From: Microtetraspora malaysiensis
GTDB lineage: Bacteria; Actinomycetota; Actinomycetes; Streptosporangiales; Streptosporangiaceae
Length of the DNA stretch: 64,000 nucleotides
NCBI RefSeq assembly: GCF_001528665.1
Contig: NZ_BBYJ01000033.1
Span: 29,177-93,176, forward strand
Direction of reading: 5' to 3'
The notes beneath the pieces were generated by a model. The model saw nothing but the letters and a program-made list of their open reading frames with translations, was not told the origin of the DNA and made no database searches. Each line of letters opens with the position of its first letter. Within the stretch, counting starts at the first letter, position 1. Of the stretch, positions 1 through 8,693 are shown piece by piece. Position numbers and translations under genes: made by a program.

Positions 1-2
1 CA

Positions 3-122
3 CTGCTCAACCCGGTCCAGGGGCAGTACCCCCTCGACGCGGCGGGCAAGCCGTCCAATCTGCCCGAGAACCCGGTCGCGCTCACGGCCGACGACCTGAA
101 GCGGATCAGCGGCGCGAACTGA
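3..122 (+). CDS. C-terminal end of an unidentified protein (partial)
   Basis: An open frame runs from the window edge to a TGA at 120-122. It encodes about 39 residues ending LTADDLKRISGAN. The tail is rich in Pro, Asn and Leu and has no motif I can assign; extracytoplasmic solute-binding proteins sometimes end like this, but that is only a guess. It reads toward the MazG-like gene with about 118 nt between. Only the C-terminus is visible. Confidence 0.5.
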   Translation: MLNPVQGQYPLDAAGKPSNLPENPVALTADDLKRISGAN

Positions 123-240
123 TCGCCTTCCCCGGTTTCCCCGGTGCCCGGGACCGCCGTCCCGGGCACCGTTCCCTGTCTACGTCGTTGCGATCCGCGG
201 GTGAATCCCGGGCCCCCGGGCCGGAGTAGGGTCGCGAGAC

Positions 241-597
241 GTGACGAACGAGCTGGAGCGACTGGCGGTACGGCTGCGCGAGTTCGCCCGCGCCCGTGAC
301 TGGGAGCAGTTTCACACCCCGAAGAACCTCGCGATGGCGCTCGCGGGCGAGGTGGGCGAGCTGGTGGCGGAGTTCCAGTGGCTGACGCCGGCCGAGTCCG
401 CGGACCTGGATCCGCGGACCCTCGCCCGGGTGCGCTCGGAGCTCGGCGACGTGACCGCCTACCTCGTCCGCCTGGCCGACGTCATCGGCGTCGACCTGGT
501 GGAGGCGGCGCACACCAAGTTGGACGAGAGTGACCGCCGCTACGATCCCGAGCTCTATCGGGGTTCGGCCAGGAAGGCTCCTCCGGCGGCCCCGTGA
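241..597 (+). CDS. MazG-like nucleotide pyrophosphohydrolase
   Basis: This 118-residue all-alpha NTP pyrophosphatase belongs to the small MazG/DCTPP1-like group, which hydrolyses non-canonical or excess (d)NTPs to monophosphate and pyrophosphate as a cytosolic house-cleaning step. The metal-binding signature is visible: E37-V-G-E40 followed by E67-L-G-D70, the ExxE...ExxD pattern of the family. The residues W21-EQFHTPKNLAMAL are the typical conserved helix before the first metal motif. The length fits the single-domain iMazG/RS21-C6 class rather than two-domain MazG. The GTG at 241 is chosen because homology begins there; no strong ribosome site is seen, so a leaderless transcript is possible. 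It is convergent with the methyltransferase that ends 4 nt later. The exact substrate cannot be read from sequence. Confidence 0.88.
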   Translation: MTNELERLAVRLREFARARDWEQFHTPKNLAMALAGEVGELVAEFQWLTPAESADLDPRTLARVRSELGDVTAYLVRLADVIGVDLVEAAHTKLDESDRRYDPELYRGSARKAPPAAP

Positions 598-601
598 CGG
601 C

Positions 602-1375
602 TCACGACCGTACGGCGCACAGGAGGCGGTCGTTCCCGCGCTGCCAAAGCGTGCCGATCTCGCCGAAGCCCGCGTCGCGGAGGGCGTTCACGTGCTGGGA
701 CAGGAGGCCGGACTCCGACCCCTCGTGCGCGGCGGCCGCCGCGCTGCGACGCCGTGCCTCGCCCGCCTCGGCGAGCGCCGGGTCGGCGAGTACGGCGTCC
801 CACCACTGGCGCCAGTCTTCCGGGCGTTCGTCGCCGAAGACCCGGCGCTCCTCGTTCTGGTGGACGGCGCGTTCGAGCCTGGCCAGGGTCGGGGTCGTCT
901 CGTCGGAGTCGAGGTGATCGCCGTTGAGGAGGAGCGCGCCCGGCCGCAGGACGCCCGCCAGCTCCGCGTACATCGCCCTGAGGTGCTCCTCGGGCAGCCA
1001 GTGCAGCGCGGTGGTGCTGACGGCGGCGTCGGCCGGGCGGTCGAGGCCGAGCCGCTCGCTCCAGCCGGGGGTGCGCAGGTCGGCGGAGACGAAGCGCAGC
1101 CCGGTGGTCTGGCCGTACCCCGCCTCGGCCAGCGACAGCAGCAGGGAGTCGGTGTCCACCGCGACGACCGTGGCCCACGGAAGCCGGCGCAGCAGGCGGG
1201 CCGACAACGAGCCGGGGCCGCAGCCGAGGTCGATCACGAGGGGATCGGGCCGTCCCACCCCCGCCTCGACCGCGTCGATCAGCGCCTTGAACCGGTCCTC
1301 ACGGCCGGGGAGGTATCCCTCCTGCTGGCGGTCCCACCGGTCGATCCACTTCCGCGCGGTGTCGTACGTGAGCAT
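602..1375 (-). CDS. Class I SAM-dependent methyltransferase
   Basis: A 257-residue Rossmann-fold methyltransferase. Motif I is clear at residues 47-58 (VIDLGCGPGSLS), followed by an acidic strand end (VAVDTD, about 71-76) that binds the SAM ribose. Later come a motif III/IV-like stretch (AAVSTTALHWLP) and a motif V/VI-like LRPGALLLNGDHL. The layout is that of the trans-aconitate methyltransferase/UbiE-like superfamily acting on small molecules. The substrate is unknown. It is transcribed divergently from the CGNR regulator at 1446, across a 70-nt spacer with a palindrome, so it may be that regulator's target. It reads convergently into the MazG-like gene. Confidence 0.82.
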   Translation of the reverse strand: MLTYDTARKWIDRWDRQQEGYLPGREDRFKALIDAVEAGVGRPDPLVIDLGCGPGSLSARLLRRLPWATVVAVDTDSLLLSLAEAGYGQTTGLRFVSADLRTPGWSERLGLDRPADAAVSTTALHWLPEEHLRAMYAELAGVLRPGALLLNGDHLDSDETTPTLARLERAVHQNEERRVFGDERPEDWRQWWDAVLADPALAEAGEARRRSAAAAAHEGSESGLLSQHVNALRDAGFGEIGTLWQRGNDRLLCAVRS

Positions 1376-1385
1376 GAACCCTCCT

Positions 1386-1398
1386 TGTGACCGTCACA
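1386..1398. promoter_or_regulatory. Palindrome between divergent methyltransferase and CGNR genes
   Basis: The spacer between the two divergent starts contains TGTGACCGTCACA, a perfect 13-bp palindrome, and a further half-site GTCACAA about 13 nt on. Its placement 11 nt upstream of the methyltransferase ATG suggests an operator. The neighbouring CGNR protein is the obvious candidate binder, but this is inference. Confidence 0.4.
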
Positions 1399-1445
1399 TA
1401 TGCTTTTGCCAGTCACAAACTAGAACAGAAGGCGTAACTGGTCAA

Positions 1446-2015
1446 GTGAACTTCAACAGTCACACCGATGCCGTGGTGGCGGTCGCCGTCGCCCTCGTCA
1501 ACACGCTGACCGCCGGGGAGTCGCGCGGCCGGCCGTACGCGCCGCCTTCGGGCGAGGAGCGCACCGCCGCCGTCAGCGGGGCCGTCGCCCCCGGCGCCTC
1601 CCGGTCGTACGAGGTGAGCGCGGAGCAGGCGGACGAGCTGGCCGGTGTCGCGGAGGCGCTGCGGACGGTCTTCGAGTCGGTGGCGGCCGGCGACATCGAC
1701 GCGGCGGCGCACCACACCAACCGGCTCCTGGCCGAGACCGACGCGCGGCCGCACCTCGACCGGCACGACGGGGAGCCGTGGCATGTCCACTTCCACGGGC
1801 GCGGCGGCACGCTCGCCGGTGACTGGGCGGCGAGCTGCGCGACCGGCCTCGCCGTCGTGCTGGGTAGCGAGCTGTACGACCGGCTGGGTGTGTGCACCGC
1901 GCCGCACTGCGACCGCGTCTACGTGGACACCTCGCGCAACGGCACCCGTCGCTTCTGCTCCACGCCCTGCCAGAACCGGGTCAAGACCGCCGCCTTCCGC
2001 GCCCGGCAGGCGTGA
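1446..2015 (+). CDS. CGNR zinc-finger / ABATE-domain transcription regulator
   Basis: A 189-residue protein with an N-terminal ABATE-like helical region (FNSHTDAVVAVAVALVNTL at the start, conserved WHVHFH near residue 108) and a C-terminal CGNR-type zinc finger. The finger is visible as CTAPHCDRVYVDTSRNGTRR followed by FCSTPCQNRVKTAAFRAR. The four cysteines (C-x4-C and C-x3-C) ligate zinc, and NGTRRFC is the family signature. CGNR proteins are DNA-binding regulators common in actinobacteria, with a putative ligand pocket in ABATE. The open frame extends far upstream, but homology and the divergent spacer support the GTG at 1446. Convergent with the TetR gene. Confidence 0.85.
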   Translation: MNFNSHTDAVVAVAVALVNTLTAGESRGRPYAPPSGEERTAAVSGAVAPGASRSYEVSAEQADELAGVAEALRTVFESVAAGDIDAAAHHTNRLLAETDARPHLDRHDGEPWHVHFHGRGGTLAGDWAASCATGLAVVLGSELYDRLGVCTAPHCDRVYVDTSRNGTRRFCSTPCQNRVKTAAFRARQA

Positions 2016-2026
2016 CGGCGCCACGG

Positions 2027-2098
2027 GCGGATCAGGGCCGGATCAGGGGCGGATCAGGGCCGGATCAGGGGCGGATCAGGGCCGGATCAGGGGCGGAT
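2027..2098. repeat. 22-bp tandem repeat, 3 copies plus a partial copy
   Basis: Three perfect 22-bp units start at 2027, 2049 and 2071, with a partial fourth. Each unit is two nearly identical 11-mers, GCGGATCAGGG and CCGGATCAGGG. The array fills the space between two convergent genes and overlaps the last codon and stop of the TetR gene (stop at 2087-2089). It resembles a small minisatellite and could vary in copy number. Confidence 0.9.
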
Positions 2099-2734
2099 GG
2101 CCAGGCCGTTCTCGAACGTGCGGATGACGGTCGAGGTGACGCCGTGGCGGGGGAGCAGGCCCCTCTCCGCCGCCTCCCAGCCCGTGTAGGTGATCGCGTA
2201 CAGCATCTCCTGGATCCACTCGGCGCTTACCTGAGGGTCGAAGACGCCCTCGGCCTGGCCGCGCTCGATGAGGCTGAGCGCGGTCGGCACCGACGCGTCC
2301 GGCTCGAAGCAGGCGCTGTTCTCCTCCAGCACGCGCGGATCGCCGAACAGGAACGCCAGTCGGTCGCCGACGTCCACCATGGCGGTGATCAGGCGGCGCA
2401 TCGCCTCGCGCGGCGGCCCCTGGTCGACGGCCGCCGCCGCGATCGACTGCTCAACCACTCGGAACGAGTCGACGATGGTCGCGTTGAGCAGGTCATGGCG
2501 GTCGGGGAAGTAGCGGTGCAGCGTGCTCCGGCCCACCTGCGCCGCCTCCGCGATGTCCGCCAGCGTGGCGCCGCGGTCGCGGGCGAGCGCCGAGGCGGCG
2601 GCGGCGAGGATGGCGCGCCGGGTGCGCCCCCGCACGCCGGTTTCCGGCACCTCCGGTTTCCGCTCTCCGGGCTCGCCCGCCTCGGGTGTGCCTGAGACGG
2701 GTGTGCGGGAGGGGGGCTGCCGGGTCGCGCTCAC
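2087..2734 (-). CDS. TetR/AcrR family transcriptional repressor
   Basis: About 215 residues. The N-terminal TetR helix-turn-helix is clear: [20 protein letters not shown], then [20 protein letters not shown] with the recognition helix, then RHDLLNATI. The remaining ~150 residues form the helical ligand-binding and dimerisation domain. An unusual Pro/Glu-rich leader of about 35 residues precedes the DNA-binding domain. GTG at 2734 is taken as start, and an in-frame TTG at 2740 is possible. The gene is divergent from the DrrAB-type exporter, and the perfect palindrome between them is the likely operator. The protein probably represses the exporter and perhaps itself, releasing on binding the drug or metabolite that is pumped. 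Confidence 0.87.
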   Translation of the reverse strand: MSATRQPPSRTPVSGTPEAGEPGERKPEVPETGVRGRTRRAILAAAASALARDRGATLADIAEAAQVGRSTLHRYFPDRHDLLNATIVDSFRVVEQSIAAAAVDQGPPREAMRRLITAMVDVGDRLAFLFGDPRVLEENSACFEPDASVPTALSLIERGQAEGVFDPQVSAEWIQEMLYAITYTGWEAAERGLLPRHGVTSTVIRTFENGLAIRP

Positions 2735-2782
2735 GGCCAAAGGCTAACAGCGTCACCACAACGAGACTGTCGCGCTTGTTTT

Positions 2783-2800
2783 TGGGACATCGATGTCCCA
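2783..2800. promoter_or_regulatory. Perfect 18-bp palindrome: probable TetR operator
   Basis: TGGGACATCGATGTCCCA is its own reverse complement. It lies in the ~75-nt spacer between the divergent TetR gene and the ABC exporter, ending only 2 nt before the first possible ATG (2803). TetR-family operators are typically 15-20-bp palindromes in exactly this setting. Binding here would block initiation of the exporter mRNA, which must be very short-leadered. Confidence 0.75.
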
Positions 2801-2811
2801 TAATGAGGCGC

Positions 2812-3873
2812 ATGGATTCCTTTGCAGTCGTCGCGGAAGGCGTGCGTAAACGCTTCGGCGCCACGCAGGCCCTCGACGGGTTCGACCTGACCGTCCCTGA
2901 GGCGACGGTGTGCGGCCTGCTCGGGCCGAACGGCGCGGGCAAGACCACGGCGGTGCGCGTCCTGACCACGTTGCTCCGCGCCGACGCCGGGCGGGCGCTG
3001 GTCGCGGGCTTCGACGTGGCCGACCGGCCCGCCGAGGTGCGCTACCGGATCGGTCTGGCCGGGCAGAACCCCGCCGTCGACGAGATCCTCACCGGCCGGG
3101 AGAACCTGGAGATGTGGGGCCGCCTCTACCACCTGGACCGGGCCACTGCCCGCCGTCGCGCGGGGGAGCTCCTCGACCGGTTCGGCCTCGCCGGCGACGC
3201 GGACAAGCGGGTCAAGCACTACTCCGGCGGCATGCGGCGCCGGCTCGACCTGGCCGCGGCCTTCGTCCTCGCCCCGCGCGTGTTGTTCCTGGACGAGCCC
3301 ACCACCGGGCTCGACCCGCGCAACCGCAACGAGGTATGGCAGGCGGTCCGCGACCTGGCCGCTTCGGGCAGCACCGTGCTGATGACGACCCAGTACCTGT
3401 TCGAGGCCGACCAGCTCGCCCACCAGATCGCGGTCATCGACTCCGGACGGGTGATCGCGGACGGCTCGCCGGACGAACTCAAGTCGATGATCGGCGGTGA
3501 CCAGATCGACCTGGTCGTCCGCGATGCCGCCGACCTCGCCGAGGCCGCCCGGGTCCTGGCCGCCGCGGCGGGCGCCGAACCGGTCGCCGACCCCGACGCC
3601 CGCCGCCTGATCGCCCCCGTACGCGACCGGATCGGGGCGCTGACCGAGGTGGTGGGCGAGCTGGGCGAGCGCGGCGTCGCGGTCGAGGACGTCGCCCTGC
3701 GCCGGCCGACCCTGGACGAGGTGTTCCTCAGTCTCACCGGCGGGAAGCCCGCGCCCGGCGCAGGCAAGCAGGGAGCCGGGAAGCAGGGAGCCAGGGAGCA
3801 GGCAGCCGGAAAGCAGGGAGCGGGAAAGCAGGCGGACGGGGAGCAGGCGGACGGGAAGCGGGTGGCCGCGTGA
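2812..3873 (+). CDS. ABC transporter ATP-binding protein, DrrA-type (daunorubicin-resistance family)
   Basis: This nucleotide-binding subunit drives export with the permease that overlaps it by 4 nt (GTGA). Walker A is GPNGAGKTT, the Q-loop falls in [14 protein letters not shown], the ABC signature is [12 protein letters not shown], Walker B is [13 protein letters not shown], and the switch His is replaced by Gln in [10 protein letters not shown], as is usual in DrrA-type ATPases. A C-terminal DUF4162-like region follows. The last ~42 residues are a low-complexity Gly/Lys/Gln/Ala tail encoded by an imperfect ~15-bp repeat. ATG at 2812 (MDSF) is preferred; ATG at 2803 (MRRM) is equally in frame. 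Expected role: ATP-driven efflux of a hydrophobic drug or lipid at the membrane, under the adjacent TetR protein. Confidence 0.92.
   Translation: MDSFAVVAEGVRKRFGATQALDGFDLTVPEATVCGLLGPNGAGKTTAVRVLTTLLRADAGRALVAGFDVADRPAEVRYRIGLAGQNPAVDEILTGRENLEMWGRLYHLDRATARRRAGELLDRFGLAGDADKRVKHYSGGMRRRLDLAAAFVLAPRVLFLDEPTTGLDPRNRNEVWQAVRDLAASGSTVLMTTQYLFEADQLAHQIAVIDSGRVIADGSPDELKSMIGGDQIDLVVRDAADLAEAARVLAAAAGAEPVADPDARRLIAPVRDRIGALTEVVGELGERGVAVEDVALRRPTLDEVFLSLTGGKPAPGAGKQGAGKQGAREQAAGKQGAGKQADGEQADGKRVAA
3763..3867 (+). repeat. Imperfect ~15-bp tandem repeat encoding the DrrA tail
   Basis: Variants of GGAAGCAGGGAGCCG recur seven or so times at the 3' end of the ATPase gene, giving a Gly-Lys-Gln-Gly/Ala-Ala pattern. 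The array is translated, in frame, and stops just before the permease start. It is not part of the conserved ATPase fold. Confidence 0.8.
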
Positions 3874-4697
3874 CGACCGCCATCGCCCCCGTGATCCCCC
3901 GCTCCCGCGTGCAGCGGCTGTACTGGACGTTCGCGGACGGGTGTGTGATCGCCCGCGGCAACCTCGTCCACCTGGCGCGGAACCCGGCCGCGATCCTCAA
4001 CCTGCTGCTGTATCCGATCGTGATGGTGCTGCTGTTCGGCTTCGTCTTCGGCAGCGCCATGAACGTCGCCGGGGGCGGCGACTACCGCGAGTTCCTGATG
4101 CCCGGGATGTTCGGGCAGACGATGACGCTCGGCGTGATGACCACGATGATCATCGTCACCAACGACGCGGCGCGAGGGGTCACCGACCGGTTCCGCTCGA
4201 TGCCGATCTCCCGGACGGGGGTGGTGCTCGGCCGCGCCGTCGCCGACATGGTCAACTCGGTGCTCGAACTGGCCGTGCTGCTCCTGTGCGGCCTCGCGGT
4301 CGGCTGGAGCTGGCACCGGGGCCTCGCGAACGCGCTGACCGCCCTCGGGCTGCTGCTGCTCCTGCGCTTCGCGCTCATCTGGGTCGGCATCTATCTCGGG
4401 CTCATCCTCACCCCGGAGTCGGCGGGCGCGGCATGGATGCCGCTCATGCCGCTCACCATGCTGGCCAACACGTTCGTCTCCCCGGAGCTGATGCCCGGCT
4501 GGATGGGGGCGCTATCGGAGTGGAACCCGCTGTCGGCGACCGTCGCCGCCTGCCGCGAGCTGTTCGGCAACCCCGGCTGGGGCGGCGACTCCTGGGCCGC
4601 CGCGCACGCGCTGCCGCTCGCGGTCGCCTGGCCGGTGGCGCTCACGCTGGTCTTCCTGCCGCTGTCCGCCCGGCGCTACCGGCGGCTCGCCCGCTGA
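3870..4697 (+). CDS. ABC-2 type transporter permease, DrrB-type
   Basis: A 275-residue integral membrane permease that pairs with the ATPase upstream. Start GTG at 3870 overlaps the ATPase stop (GTGA), implying translational coupling. Hydrophobic segments are visible at [20 protein letters not shown], in [20 protein letters not shown], in [15 protein letters not shown], in [20 protein letters not shown], in MLANTFVS and at the C-terminus, giving the usual six spans. The motifs EFLMPGMF and RFRSMPISR are typical of ABC-2 daunorubicin-type exporters. Its last 22 nt overlap the 3' end of the opposite-strand DUF2809 gene. Confidence 0.9.
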   Translation: MTTAIAPVIPRSRVQRLYWTFADGCVIARGNLVHLARNPAAILNLLLYPIVMVLLFGFVFGSAMNVAGGGDYREFLMPGMFGQTMTLGVMTTMIIVTNDAARGVTDRFRSMPISRTGVVLGRAVADMVNSVLELAVLLLCGLAVGWSWHRGLANALTALGLLLLLRFALIWVGIYLGLILTPESAGAAWMPLMPLTMLANTFVSPELMPGWMGALSEWNPLSATVAACRELFGNPGWGGDSWAAAHALPLAVAWPVALTLVFLPLSARRYRRLAR

Positions 4698-5128
4698 GCC
4701 TCGGCCGCCCGACCCCGCCGCGTACGGCCGGCCAGGGTGTGGAGCAGCCAGCCCGCCCCGGCTCCGGCGGCGTACCAGAACAGGTCGGTCGGGTTGAAGG
4801 TCGTGCCGAGGACCAGGCGGGCGAGCACGCTGCGCGCCGCGAGCTCCTCGGGTATGCCGGTGAGCTGGAAGAACTCCACCGCCCAGCTCGCGGCGAGCGC
4901 CACGGACGCGGCGACCGCGGGGCGGGTCCTTGGGGCGGCCACCAGGACCAGGGCGTACAGCAGGAGCGTGTAGAGCGCGTCCCCGCCGTACTTGGCGACC
5001 GGCCCGTCCGCCACGGCCCGGATCCCGAGCCCGGCGGCGACGGTGAGCAGGGCGGCCAGCAGCGCGACCGTCCGGCCGCTCGTGAGGGCGCTCGCCCGGG
5101 AACGCTCGTGGGTCTCTGACGGGTTCAT
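4676..5128 (-). CDS. DUF2809 family membrane protein
   Basis: About 150 residues with four predicted membrane segments (TVALLAALLTVAAGLGI, ALYTLLLYALVLVAA, VAASVALAASWAVEFFQL and DLFWYAAGAGAGWLLHTL). The pattern GD(A)LYT..L....ELFQ....F.P.D...Y..G is that of DUF2809 proteins, small polytopic membrane proteins of unknown role, here with WAVEFFQLTGIP and TTFNPTDLFWYAAG. ATG at 5128 is chosen; GTG at 5137 is possible. The 3' end overlaps the ABC permease on the other strand by 22 nt. Confidence 0.72.
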   Translation of the reverse strand: MNPSETHERSRASALTSGRTVALLAALLTVAAGLGIRAVADGPVAKYGGDALYTLLLYALVLVAAPRTRPAVAASVALAASWAVEFFQLTGIPEELAARSVLARLVLGTTFNPTDLFWYAAGAGAGWLLHTLAGRTRRGRAAEAQRASRR

Positions 5129-5195
5129 CAACGGCACCTCGGCGGCTTCCTGTGGTGGGCCGCTCCAGCGTCCCAGACGCCGCCGGGTGCCGAAG

Positions 5196-5645
5196 TCACT
5201 CTCCGTCCTGGCTCAGCTCGGCCAGGCGCCGCAGCGAGTGGCGCAGCACGGCCGCGCTGATCGGCTTGGCCGCCAGCCAGCCGAGCCGTCCGGCCAGGCC
5301 GAGGGGGAGGTCGAGCTCCTCCCGCCACACGATCGTGCTGCCGCCCCCGGCGCGCGGCAGCACGTGGAAGGCGCCGGTTCCCCGGACGAGCCACCCGGTG
5401 TGCCGCACCTCGACCGTGTGCGGAGGGTTCCACCGGGTGATCTCCATGGTGTCCAGGAAGCCGAGCGGCCCGACCCCGGTGAACGCGGCCAGGCCGCTGC
5501 CGGTGCTGTGGCCGTCCCCCGCGGTGACCAGCGCGCGGGTCAGGAACATCCACTCCTCGTGCCTCGGCCAGTCGGTCAGCACGGCGAACACCCGCTCCGG
5601 GCTCGCGTCGGAATGGGCGGTCACGGTGAGCTGAGACTTGTCCAC
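5196..5645 (-). CDS. SRPBCC (START-like) family protein
   Basis: A 149-residue START/Bet v1-like fold protein. The opening (KSQLTVTAHSDASPERVFAVL, then TDWPRHEEWM) and the later strand MEITRWNPPHTVEVRHTG are characteristic of polyketide-cyclase-like SRPBCC proteins, which bind hydrophobic ligands in a helix-grip pocket. Start GTG at 5645 is chosen because AAGGAG lies just upstream and homology begins there. The longer open frame to 5783 would add 46 low-complexity residues. The ligand is unknown. It is divergent from the GH15 pseudogene. Confidence 0.8.
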   Translation of the reverse strand: MDKSQLTVTAHSDASPERVFAVLTDWPRHEEWMFLTRALVTAGDGHSTGSGLAAFTGVGPLGFLDTMEITRWNPPHTVEVRHTGWLVRGTGAFHVLPRAGGGSTIVWREELDLPLGLAGRLGWLAAKPISAAVLRHSLRRLAELSQDGE

Positions 5646-5781
5646 GGTCTCCTTCTGCCCGCTTCCGCGCGGCGCGCGCACCGGACGGCGGCGACTCAGC
5701 GAGAGGGGCGAGCGGCCGGGTCCTTCCGCCTTGGTCCACAGTGGAGGGAGGGCGGGCACCCCGAGTGCACCCGGAGGGATC

Positions 5782-7334
5782 ATGACGACGACTCCGATCG
5801 CCGACTACGCCATGTTGTCCGACCGGCATTCCGCGGCGCTGGTGGCCAGGGACGGCACGATCGAGTGGCTGTGCATGCCGCGTTTCGACAGTCCCTCGGT
5901 GTTCGCCGCGATGCTCGACGACGACGCGGGGTCGTGGTCGATCCGACCGACCGCGCCGTACAGGGTCTCGCGGCACTACATGGACGCCACACTGGTGCTG
6001 CAGACGATCTTCGAGACCGGGACCGGCGCGGTGGTTCTCACCGACGCGATGGCGACCGGGGCGGACCCGGACCCGCACCGGCTGGGCGCCGCCGCCCCGC
6101 ACACGCTGCTCCGCTCCGTCATGTGCGTGCGCGGCTCGGCCGAGGTGGAGATCCGCTACCGGCCGCGACCGGAGTATGGCCTGGTCACGCCGCTGCTGTC
6201 CCGGATGGGCGGCGGGATCAGGGCGCGCGGCGGGGCCTCAGCTACCAGCCGACGGGCGCGATCGTGGCGGCGCCCACCACGTCGCTGCCGGAGGAGGCCG
6301 GCGGGATGCGCAACTGGGACTACCGGTATGCCTGGGTACGCGACGCGAGCTTCACCATGGACGCGCTGTGGGTCGCCGCCTGCCCGGACGAGGCCGGGGA
6401 GTTCTTCTCGTTCATGACGACGGCCGCCGCGACGTACGAGCCGGGGCGGGCGTTGCAGATCATGTTCGGCGTGGGCGGCGAGCACGACCTCACCGAGCGC
6501 GAGCTGCCGCACCTGCGCGGCTGGCGGGACAGCCGGCCGGTCCGCACGGGCAACGGCGCCTGGCGCCAGGCCCAGATCGACGTGTACGGCGCGCTGCTCG
6601 GCGCGGCCGGGCGGCTGGCCGACCAGCTCACCTGGATCGACCCGGACGAGCGGGGCTTCCTGGCCGCGCTGGCCGACGCGGCGGCCTGCCAGTGGAGCCG
6701 CCCCGACCACGGCATCTGGGAGATCCGCGGCGATCCCCGACACTACGTGTACTCGAAGGTCATGTGCTGGGTCGCGCTGGACCGGGCGATCGAGCTCGCC
6801 GACCGGCTGGACGCCGCCGAGCGTGTGCCACGCTGGCGCCAGGCCAGGGACGAGATCCGCCGGGCCGTGCTCCGCGACGGATGGAGCACGGAGGCGGGCG
6901 CCTTCACCCAGGCGTTCCACTCGGCCGACCTGGACGCGTCCGTGCTGATGATGCCGATCGTCGGCTTCCTGTCCGCCGACGACCCGCGGATGCTGGCGAC
7001 CATCGACGCGATCGCCAAGCGGCTCACCGGGGAGAACGGCCTCGTCTACCGGTACCGTGCCGACGACGGCCTGGAGGGCGGGGAGGGCACGTTCGTGCTC
7101 TGCACGTTCTGGCTGGCGCAGGCACTCGCGCTGGCCGGCCGGGTCGGGCAGGCGCGCGAGGTGTTCGAGAGCGCCGTTTCCCTCGCCAACGACGTCGGCC
7201 TGCTGGCCGAGGAGATCGACCCGGTCACCGGCGAGCAGCTGGGCAACTTCCCGCAGGCGTTCAGCCACATCGGCCTCGTCAACGCCGCCTGGGCGATCGA
7301 CGGCGCGCTGTCCGAGGGCCAGATCCTCTGCTGA
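5782..7334 (+). pseudogene. Glycoside hydrolase family 15 (glucoamylase/trehalase-like), inactivated by internal deletion and frameshift
   Basis: Two reading frames together give a GH15 enzyme. From ATG 5782 (good ribosome site GGAGG) the first frame encodes the N-terminal beta domain, from MTTTPIADYAMLSDRHSAAL to EYGLVTPLLSRMGGGIRARG. At about 6238 the sequence jumps to another frame that resumes with LSYQPTGAIVAAPTTSLPEE, GGMRNWDYRYAWVRDASF and the rest of the (alpha/alpha)6 catalytic barrel to the natural end. Intact homologues have roughly 90-110 extra residues between RARGG and the LSYQP stretch. About 300 bp have therefore been lost and the frame shifted at the join. The encoded role would have been hydrolysis of glucosidic bonds in trehalose or maltodextrin. 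The barrel-half ORF has no good start of its own. Confidence 0.85.
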
Positions 7335-7354
7335 GCCGCCGGGCCGTCCGCGTA

Positions 7355-8065
7355 CTACGCGAGGCAGCGCAGAGCGGAGACGATCTCGGGGTCCAGCGGA
7401 TGCCCGGCGGGTAGCCGGCCGACCGTCGCGTCGACGAACTCCGCGTACGGCAGGCGCGCGGCGGCCTCGCCCACCCGGACGTCCACGTGGCCGTCGGAGA
7501 GCTCGGCCCGCGCCCCGGACCCCTGCTCGTCGAGCACGAAGAGCCCGAACCGGACCCGCCACAGCGTGCGCGCCCCGGCCTCCTCGTCGGAGACCGGGGC
7601 GCCCACGTCGTCGCCGTGTGTGGCGTACTCGGAGTCGTAGTGGAAGGTCTGCAGGCCCACGGGGTACGGCCCCGCGCCCGTGGTCAGCGTCGCGTCGCGG
7701 CCGAGCGCCCGCATCCGCTCGCGCGTCTCGGCGTTCTTACCGCGCCACTCCGCCAGCACGTCCGCGACCGGCCGGTCACGACGCTGCTCCACAGTCCACT
7801 CGTTGAAGCCGTTGTAGCCCCCGCCGACGCCTTCGCGTTCCAGCATCGCGAAGAGCCCGTCGAGGTCCCCGTCCAGGCAGGCGTGGTTGTACAGCTCCTC
7901 CCCGGCGAGATGGCCGAGGACGTCCCGTACGGACCAGCCCGCGCACCGGGACGGTCTGCGCCATCCCTCGTCGTCGAGCGAAGAGAAGAAGCGGTCCAGC
8001 CGGGCGGCCTCGGCGTCGAAGATGTCGAACGGGTCGAGATCCCGCAGCGGGTCGGTGGTGGTCAT
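7355..8065 (-). CDS. Maleylpyruvate isomerase-family (MDMPI/DinB-like) mycothiol-dependent enzyme
   Basis: A 236-residue protein of the DinB/MDMPI superfamily, four-helix metal-dependent enzymes that in actinobacteria commonly use mycothiol. The N-terminal core is recognisable: RLDRFFSSLDDEGWRRPSRC, then AGWSVRDVLGHLAGEE with the conserved His. A second metal-binding region is in VGLQTFHYDSEYATHGDD, with H-x3-E and His. ATG at 8065 is taken as start because the extra 12 residues upstream look non-native. The substrate is unknown. It is convergent with the GH15 pseudogene. Confidence 0.78.
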   Translation of the reverse strand: MTTTDPLRDLDPFDIFDAEAARLDRFFSSLDDEGWRRPSRCAGWSVRDVLGHLAGEELYNHACLDGDLDGLFAMLEREGVGGGYNGFNEWTVEQRRDRPVADVLAEWRGKNAETRERMRALGRDATLTTGAGPYPVGLQTFHYDSEYATHGDDVGAPVSDEEAGARTLWRVRFGLFVLDEQGSGARAELSDGHVDVRVGEAAARLPYAEFVDATVGRLPAGHPLDPEIVSALRCLA

Positions 8066-8216
8066 GCGACACGACCTACCCGCCGGCCCGCCGGATCTCA
8101 CCGCTGTCCCGGCGCCGGGGCGCTCCCCGTGCCCGCGTTTCCCGGCCGGTGGTCGTCGGACGACCGATGGGTTTTCCGGGCGGGCAGTACGGGCGAGCGC
8201 CCGCGGGCCTCATCCG

Positions 8217-8693
8217 TCAGCGGGTGTGGGTGGTCTCGCTGCCGAACCGCGGCGGCGTGCGCCGCTTGGCGGCGGTCATGCCGGTCGACATGTTCGCGAG
8301 CCCCAGCAGCAGGATGATCGCACCCACCACGACGTTGCTGATGATGATTCCGAGAGTGTTGTTCGGGCCGCTGATCACCCACGGAGCGATGATCGTCCAC
8401 ACCCCGATGACAGGGGCGACCCAGGCCAGGCCATAGGTCCGGCCGTAGGCCGAGCTGTAGCCCAGCGCCAGGAGCGCGACCAGGATCCCCGTGATCAGGT
8501 TGTTGACCGTGATGTTGGGGTGGGTCCTGAAGCCGACGATCCACGGCGACACCGCCAGGTATATCCCGGCGAGCAGCGTGAGCCCGTCCGTCAGCTGGGC
8601 CGTGGGATTCGCGGCCGCTTCCTCGTACCGGGCGCGCATCTGCATGATGTCAGGATGCTGCCCGATGTCCGTGCTGTGCGACATGTGCGACAT
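8217..8693 (-). CDS. SPW repeat membrane protein
   Basis: A 158-residue membrane protein with two SPW repeats. The first is LLAGIYLAVSPWIVGFRTHP (the SPW tripeptide is visible), followed by a membrane span NLITGILVALLALGYSSAYG. The second is degenerate: VAPVIGVWTIIAPWVISGPN followed by VVVGAIILLLGLANM. Four membrane segments are expected. SPW proteins are common in actinobacteria and proteobacteria but have no established function. Start ATG 8693 has GGAGGGGG about 9 nt upstream; 11 extra codons to 8726 are possible. Confidence 0.82.
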   Translation of the reverse strand: MSHMSHSTDIGQHPDIMQMRARYEEAAANPTAQLTDGLTLLAGIYLAVSPWIVGFRTHPNITVNNLITGILVALLALGYSSAYGRTYGLAWVAPVIGVWTIIAPWVISGPNNTLGIIISNVVVGAIILLLGLANMSTGMTAAKRRTPPRFGSETTHTR

